This document shows, in pieces, positions 61,515 to 63,192 of a stretch of 63,192 bases of DNA. The notes under the pieces were generated by a model. It worked only from the letters and a program-made list of their open reading frames with translations. It was not told the origin of the DNA and did no database searches. The position numbers and the translations under genes are program-made. Origin of the DNA: an uncultured Clostridia bacterium (GTDB taxonomy: Bacteria > Bacillota > Clostridia > Oscillospirales > Acutalibacteraceae); assembly GCA_904420015.1 (NCBI GenBank), contig CAJFTS010000003.1, positions 1 through 63,192 on the forward strand, given 5' to 3'. The first letter of the stretch is position 1, and each line of letters starts with the position of its first letter.

Positions 61515-63017
61515 ATGGCGTATTATTTCAGCGAACCGTCCCACACCTTCAGCGAGTACCTGCTGGTACCCGGGTATTCTTCCCACGAATGCGTGCCCCA
61601 GAACGTCAGCCTGAAAACCCCGCTTGCCAAGTTTTCCAGAGGGGAGGAGCCCCCGCTGACGCTGAACATCCCGCTGGTGTCCGCGGTGATGCAGTCGGTT
61701 TCCGACGATAAGATGGGGGTGGCGCTCGCCACCGAAGGCGGCCTGTCCTTTATCTACTGCTCCCAGTCCATTGAAAGCCAGGCGGCCATGGTCAGCCGGG
61801 TCAAGAGCTACAAGGCCGGCTTTGTGGAGAGCGATTCCAACATCCGCCCCGACCAGACGCTCCAGGATGTGCTGGATCTCAAGGAGCGCACCGGCCATTC
61901 CACGGTAGCGGTCACCGACGACGGCACCGCTCACGGCACCCTGCTTGGCGTGGTTACCAGCCGCGATTACCGGGTCAGCCGTATGTCCACCGATACGCCG
62001 GTCAGCGCGTTTATGACTCCCTTCGCCTCCCTGATCTACGCCGAGGAGGGGACCACCCTCAAGGAAGCCAACGACATCATCTGGGAGAACAAGCTCAACA
62101 CCCTGCCCATTATCGATAAGGACAAGCATCTGCTTTATCTGGTTTTCCGCAAGGACTATGCCTCTCATAAGGAAAACCCGGAGGAAATGCTCGACGAGAG
62201 AAAGCGGTATATGGTGGGCGCGGGCATCAATACCCGCGACTATGCCAAGCGGGTTCCCGCGCTGGTAGAGGCGGGGGCGGACGTGCTGTGCATCGATTCG
62301 TCGGAAGGCTTTACCGAGTGGCAGAAGATCACCATCGACTTTGTTCGGGAAAAATACGGCGACACCGTTAAGGTGGGGGCCGGCAACGTGGTGGATAAGG
62401 AAGGGTTTTTGTATCTGGCCAAGGCCGGGGCGGACTTTGTTAAGGTCGGCATCGGCGGCGGCTCCATCTGCATCACCCGCGAACAAAAGGGAATCGGCCG
62501 GGGCCAGGCCACCGCGCTCATCGAAGTGGCCAAGGCGCGGGACGAATACTTTGAGGCCACCGGTATTTACGTGCCCATCTGCTCGGACGGCGGCATTGTT
62601 TACGATTACCACATCACCCTGGCGCTGGCAATGGGGGCGGACTTCATTATGCTGGGCCGGTATTTTGCCCGGTTTGACGAAAGCCCCACCAACAAGCTCA
62701 ATATCAACGGCAATTACGTCAAGGAATACTGGGGCGAGGGCTCCAACCGCGCGCGCAATTGGCAGCGGTACGACTTGGGCGGCGCGCAGAAGCTTTCCTT
62801 TGAGGAGGGTGTGGATTCCTATGTGCCCTACGCCGGTTCCCTGCGGGACAATGTGCGGGTGACGCTGGGCAAGGTGAAATCCACCATGTGCAACTGCGGC
62901 GCCATCACCATCCCCCAGCTGCAAAAGAACGCGAAGATTACGCTGGTCTCCGCCACCTCCATTGTGGAGGGCGGCGCTCATGACGTTATGGTCAAGGAAA
63001 ACAGCGGCATGAAATAA
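61515..63017 (+). CDS. guaB: Inosine-5'-monophosphate dehydrogenase (GuaB)
   Basis: 500-residue NAD-dependent enzyme converting IMP to XMP, the committed step to GMP. Barrel segment [22 protein letters not shown], two CBS domains (about residues 95-215), the catalytic loop [12 protein letters not shown] with the active-site Cys, [21 protein letters not shown] and a C-terminal [11 protein letters not shown]. The catalytic loop has Ile where many IMPDHs have Thr after the Cys. GGAGGAG precedes the ATG at 61515; the frame from 61494 is not used. The leader hairpin suggests purine-linked control. Confidence 0.95.
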   Translation: MAYYFSEPSHTFSEYLLVPGYSSHECVPQNVSLKTPLAKFSRGEEPPLTLNIPLVSAVMQSVSDDKMGVALATEGGLSFIYCSQSIESQAAMVSRVKSYKAGFVESDSNIRPDQTLQDVLDLKERTGHSTVAVTDDGTAHGTLLGVVTSRDYRVSRMSTDTPVSAFMTPFASLIYAEEGTTLKEANDIIWENKLNTLPIIDKDKHLLYLVFRKDYASHKENPEEMLDERKRYMVGAGINTRDYAKRVPALVEAGADVLCIDSSEGFTEWQKITIDFVREKYGDTVKVGAGNVVDKEGFLYLAKAGADFVKVGIGGGSICITREQKGIGRGQATALIEVAKARDEYFEATGIYVPICSDGGIVYDYHITLALAMGADFIMLGRYFARFDESPTNKLNINGNYVKEYWGEGSNRARNWQRYDLGGAQKLSFEEGVDSYVPYAGSLRDNVRVTLGKVKSTMCNCGAITIPQLQKNAKITLVSATSIVEGGAHDVMVKENSGMK

Positions 63018-63037
63018 AAAACGGCTTATGCCGAAGG

Positions 63038-63074
63038 AAAAAGGCCCGGTTCCGTAAGGAACCGGGCCTTTTTT
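63038..63074 (+). terminator. Terminator of guaB
   Basis: 13-bp perfect stem AAGGCCCGGTTCC / GGAACCGGGCCTT with a GTAA loop, flanked by an A run and a T run. Confidence 0.95.
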
Positions 63075-63192
63075 GCGCAAAACGCGGATCGGGAAAAGGG
63101 GGGCGTCTAAAGTGCCGTGCCGGCAGAGCGGCCTTGGCTATGACCGGCCCGAGAGACGAGAGGATGTGCCGGGCAGAGGGAAGGGCCCGGCA

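Overview
The window is a 63 kb chromosomal segment of a GC-rich (by eye roughly 55-60 %), endospore-forming Clostridia-type Firmicute. It most resembles gut Oscillospirales/Ruminococcaceae-like bacteria; this is inferred from gene content, not from a phylogenetic marker. The supporting evidence is a cotJA-cotJB-cotJC spore-coat cluster, an ECF transporter module next to truA, a glgB-glgC-glgD-glgA glycogen operon with the GlgD paralogue typical of Firmicutes, a DegV protein, a CpsB-type PHP phosphatase, strong AGGAGG ribosome-binding sites, and consensus sigma-A promoters with 17-bp spacers. Nearly all sequence is ordinary chromosome; the clear accessory spots are about 32.8-34.3 kb, 48.5-48.9 kb and 57.1-57.9 kb.

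Layout. 0.2-1.5 kb: YnbB-like PLP enzyme. 1.6-5.9 kb: L-arabinose operon araBAD behind a strong promoter, an AraR-like operator and a leader terminator. 5.9-9.8 kb: GNAT acetyltransferase, LytR-CpsA-Psr protein, CpsB-like phosphatase, DUF2752 protein, methyltransferase. 9.9-11.9 kb: proline-rich DUF4190-like membrane protein (minus) and cotJABC. 12-21 kb (minus): DUF5711-like protein, truA, ecfT-ecfA2-ecfA1, an rRNA-methyltransferase-like gene, glmM, ruvB-ruvA-ruvC. 21-24.5 kb (minus): PRPP synthetase and a Na/Pi cotransporter with a PhoP-box-like repeat upstream. 25-29 kb: DegV, a condensation-fold acyltransferase with its DUF6320 partner, an aldo/keto reductase. 29.2-32.2 kb (minus): a catalytically degenerate P-type-ATPase-like protein and rlmB. 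32.4 kb: tRNA-Pro.

32.8-34.3 kb is AT-rich accessory DNA with a TIR-domain gene broken by an in-frame amber codon and a perfect 44-bp palindrome. 34.4-41.1 kb: a VOC protein, then an AraC regulator divergent from a sugar-acid cluster (TIM-barrel epimerase, Gfo/Idh oxidoreductase, mannonate dehydratase uxuA, fructuronate-reductase-type SDR, second TIM-barrel epimerase). 41.4-43.3 kb: pgeF with an in-frame Cys-rich N-terminal module, and an alpha/beta hydrolase. 43.3-48.4 kb: a candidate ~190-nt small RNA, purB, purA, glmS. 48.6-48.9 kb: a decayed IS200-type transposase. 49-56 kb: a YitT-family protein and the glycogen operon (minus). 56.2-58.1 kb: an XRE regulator, three tandem 109-bp repeats, tRNA-Gln. 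58.2-63 kb: gamma-carbonic anhydrase, an IspD/TarI cytidylyltransferase, an M23 peptidase, a small membrane protein, and guaB behind a leader hairpin.

How the parts fit. AraA, AraB and AraD convert L-arabinose to D-xylulose 5-phosphate. UxuA and the SDR feed 2-keto-3-deoxygluconate, and the two epimerase-like proteins plus the Gfo/Idh enzyme may process an unusual glycoside or uronate upstream of them. Prs, PurA, PurB and GuaB are purine-pathway genes; prs and guaB carry terminator-like hairpins in their leaders. GlmM and GlmS make glucosamine phosphates for the wall. The strongest candidates for something undescribed are the pseudo-P-type ATPase, the purB-upstream small-RNA unit, the 109-bp repeat region, the AraC/Gfo-Idh/epimerase/uxu cluster and the Cys-rich/PgeF fusion.
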